The position numbers and the translations under genes were made by a program. From positions 5,916,169 through 5,971,036 of the forward strand of contig NZ_KB235948.1 in assembly GCF_000332335.1 (NCBI RefSeq): DNA of 54,868 nucleotides, read 5' to 3'. A model generated the notes under the pieces. The model was not told the origin of the DNA and did not search any database. It saw nothing but the letters and a program-made list of their open reading frames with translations. Source of the stretch: Kamptonema formosum PCC 10802 (lineage in GTDB: Bacteria > Cyanobacteriota > Cyanobacteriia > Cyanobacteriales > Oscillatoriaceae). Positions 53,549 to 54,868 of the stretch are shown piece by piece (position 1 is the stretch's first letter; each line of letters opens with the position of its first letter).

Positions 53549-54457
53549 ATGAGAGAAAATATAGACCGGCTGACGAAAAATTTAGGCCAGACCATCGTTG
53601 GGAAAGCGGACGCCATCCGTCTCGTCCTGGTGGCCCTGCTAGCCGGCGGCCACGCCCTGCTAGAAGATGTCCCCGGCGTCGGCAAAACCCTGCTGGCCAA
53701 ATCCCTGGCCCGCTCGATCGCCGGCAAATTTCAGCGGATTCAGTGCACCCCGGACCTCCTCCCCACAGACATCACCGGCACCAACATCTGGAACCCCCGC
53801 AGCGGCGAGTTTGAATTCCTCTCCGGGCCGGTGTTTGCCAATGTATTGCTCGCCGACGAAATCAACCGCGCCACCCCCCGCACCCAGTCCGCCTTGCTGG
53901 AAGTGATGGAAGAGCACCAAGTCACCGTGGATGGCGTCACCCGTCCCGTTCCCAGCCCCTTTTTTGTGATTGCCACCCAGAACCCCATCGAGTATCAAGG
54001 CACCTTCCCCCTCCCAGAGGCGCAGATGGACCGCTTCGCCCTCTCCCTGTCTTTGGGGTATCCGACGGAAGCAGAAGAATTTCAAATCCTGCAGCGGCTT
54101 CAGGAAGGCGTCACCGTTGAGGAGCGCCAGCCTTCCATCGCTCTGGAGGAAGTGCTGGAACTCCGCCGGCTCTGCAGTAAAGTCAAGCTGGAAACCTCTT
54201 TGCAGCAGTACATCCTCAACCTGGTGCGGGCGACCAGGGAAGATGAAGAAATTACCCTCGGTGTCAGCCCTCGCGGTGCGGTGGCCCTGCACCGATCCAC
54301 GCAAGCCCTGGCCTTTCTTGCCGGTCGGGAGTACGCTATTCCCGATGATGTCAAGTATCTGGCTGTGCCGGTGCTCTCCCACCGGCTCATCCCTGCCGGT
54401 GGTCGCAGGGCCAAAACAGTCGTCGAGCGGCTGTTGCGCTCGGTTCCGATTCCTTAG
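53549..54457 (+). CDS. MoxR-family AAA+ ATPase
   Basis: A 302-residue MoxR-type AAA+ ATPase. Walker A is GVGKTLLAKS (about residues 44-53), Walker B LLADEINRA (about 99-107) and sensor 1 ATQNPIEYQG (about 143-152), with the conserved LPEAQMDRF segment after it. MoxR proteins act as chaperones for assembling metal- or cofactor-containing complexes and are usually followed by a DUF58 or VWA-domain gene. Here no such gene follows, only the 128-bp tandem repeat. The ATG at 53549 is the natural start; an in-frame TTG at 53492 lies within leader repeat C. Confidence 0.9.
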   Translation: MRENIDRLTKNLGQTIVGKADAIRLVLVALLAGGHALLEDVPGVGKTLLAKSLARSIAGKFQRIQCTPDLLPTDITGTNIWNPRSGEFEFLSGPVFANVLLADEINRATPRTQSALLEVMEEHQVTVDGVTRPVPSPFFVIATQNPIEYQGTFPLPEAQMDRFALSLSLGYPTEAEEFQILQRLQEGVTVEERQPSIALEEVLELRRLCSKVKLETSLQQYILNLVRATREDEEITLGVSPRGAVALHRSTQALAFLAGREYAIPDDVKYLAVPVLSHRLIPAGGRRAKTVVERLLRSVPIP

Positions 54458-54496
54458 TTGGGATGGTCTCATCGGGCATTGGGCATCGGGCATTGG

Positions 54497-54868
54497 GTGT
54501 TGACATTTGCCGCTGCTATTTTGTGTACCAATGGTACACATCTGTAATTTCCGGGCCGGGGTGCTGGCCTCTGGGGCCGCTATTTTCTGTGCCGGTGGCA
54601 GACTGTTGTGATTTTCAGGCGGGGGTGTTGACATTTGCCGCTGCTATTTTGTGTACCAATGGTACACATCTGTAATTTTCGGGCCGGGGTGCTGGCCTCT
54701 GGGGCCACTATTTTCTCTGCCGGTGGCAGACTGTTGTGATTTTCAGGCGGGGGTGTTGACATTTGCCGCTGCTATTTTGTGTACCAATGGTACACATCTG
54801 TAATTTCCGGGCCGGGGTGCTGGCCTCTGGGGCCACTATTTTCTGTATCAATGTTAGAAATATATGAT
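54497..54868. repeat. 128-bp tandem repeat, nearly three units, continuing past the window
   Basis: GTGTTGACATTTGCCGCTGC recurs at 54497, 54625 and 54753, exactly 128 bases apart, with few differences. Each unit contains the inverted repeat GTGTACC-AAT-GGTACAC and a GGCCTCTGGGGCC palindrome. No stable coding frame is evident. Confidence 0.92.

Overview
The window comes from a filamentous cyanobacterium, most probably an oscillatorialean (Microcoleus/Coleofasciculus-like) genome. The evidence is the gene content: an SLH-OprB porin, cyanophycin genes cphB-cphA, an hps hormogonium polysaccharide pseudopilin cluster, a fused SUMT-UROS gene and LarB. Scattered HIP1 octamers (GCGATCGC) and dense families of small palindromic repeats fit this. 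The species assignment is inference.

Layout. 1-4.3 kb: the 5' end of a Ser/Thr kinase gene, an SLH-porin gene whose signal peptide is cut off by an in-frame stop, and a secreted trypsin-like protease. 4.5-10.2 kb: a KimA-like permease, an ATPase + DUF4435 pair that looks like a PARIS-type anti-phage module, and SbcD. 10.4-13.9 kb: a RhaD-like aldolase, cysH, and divergently the SUMT-UROS fusion that supplies siroheme. 13.9-15.2 kb is a repeat island without genes. 15.2-20 kb: two secreted nine-TPR proteins, coaE (bracketed by two near-identical miniature elements) and larB. 21.4-27.1 kb: a tandem duplication of an oligopeptide-type solute-binding lipoprotein, a PIN-domain gene plus its degraded duplicate, an unknown overlapping gene, and ispF. 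27.6-32.5 kb: trmD, cphB, cphA. 33.2-33.9 kb: a methyltransferase between two miniature elements. 34.5-43.2 kb: a minus-strand run hpsA, hpsB, hpsC and two related pseudopilins. 43.2-46.2 kb: minisatellites, an unknown membrane protein and ribD. 46.2-51.2 kb: a second gene-poor island with a decayed IS4-type transposase, an IS1-type element with terminal repeats and probable target duplication, and tandem repeats. 51.3-54.9 kb: an MBL-fold hydrolase, ribF, a MoxR ATPase and a 128-bp tandem repeat running off the window.

The repeats are the most unusual part. A ~100-bp sequence occurs three times, each time directly upstream of, and in the same orientation as, an unrelated gene (rhaD-like, larB, moxR), and in two cases reaches the start codon. 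Two miniature inverted-repeat families with TA-type ends are spread through the spacers. One copy of the second family can be matched to an empty site in the neighbouring duplicate, giving its exact insertion point. One subfamily of the first family carries an 8-bp minisatellite that has expanded in one copy.
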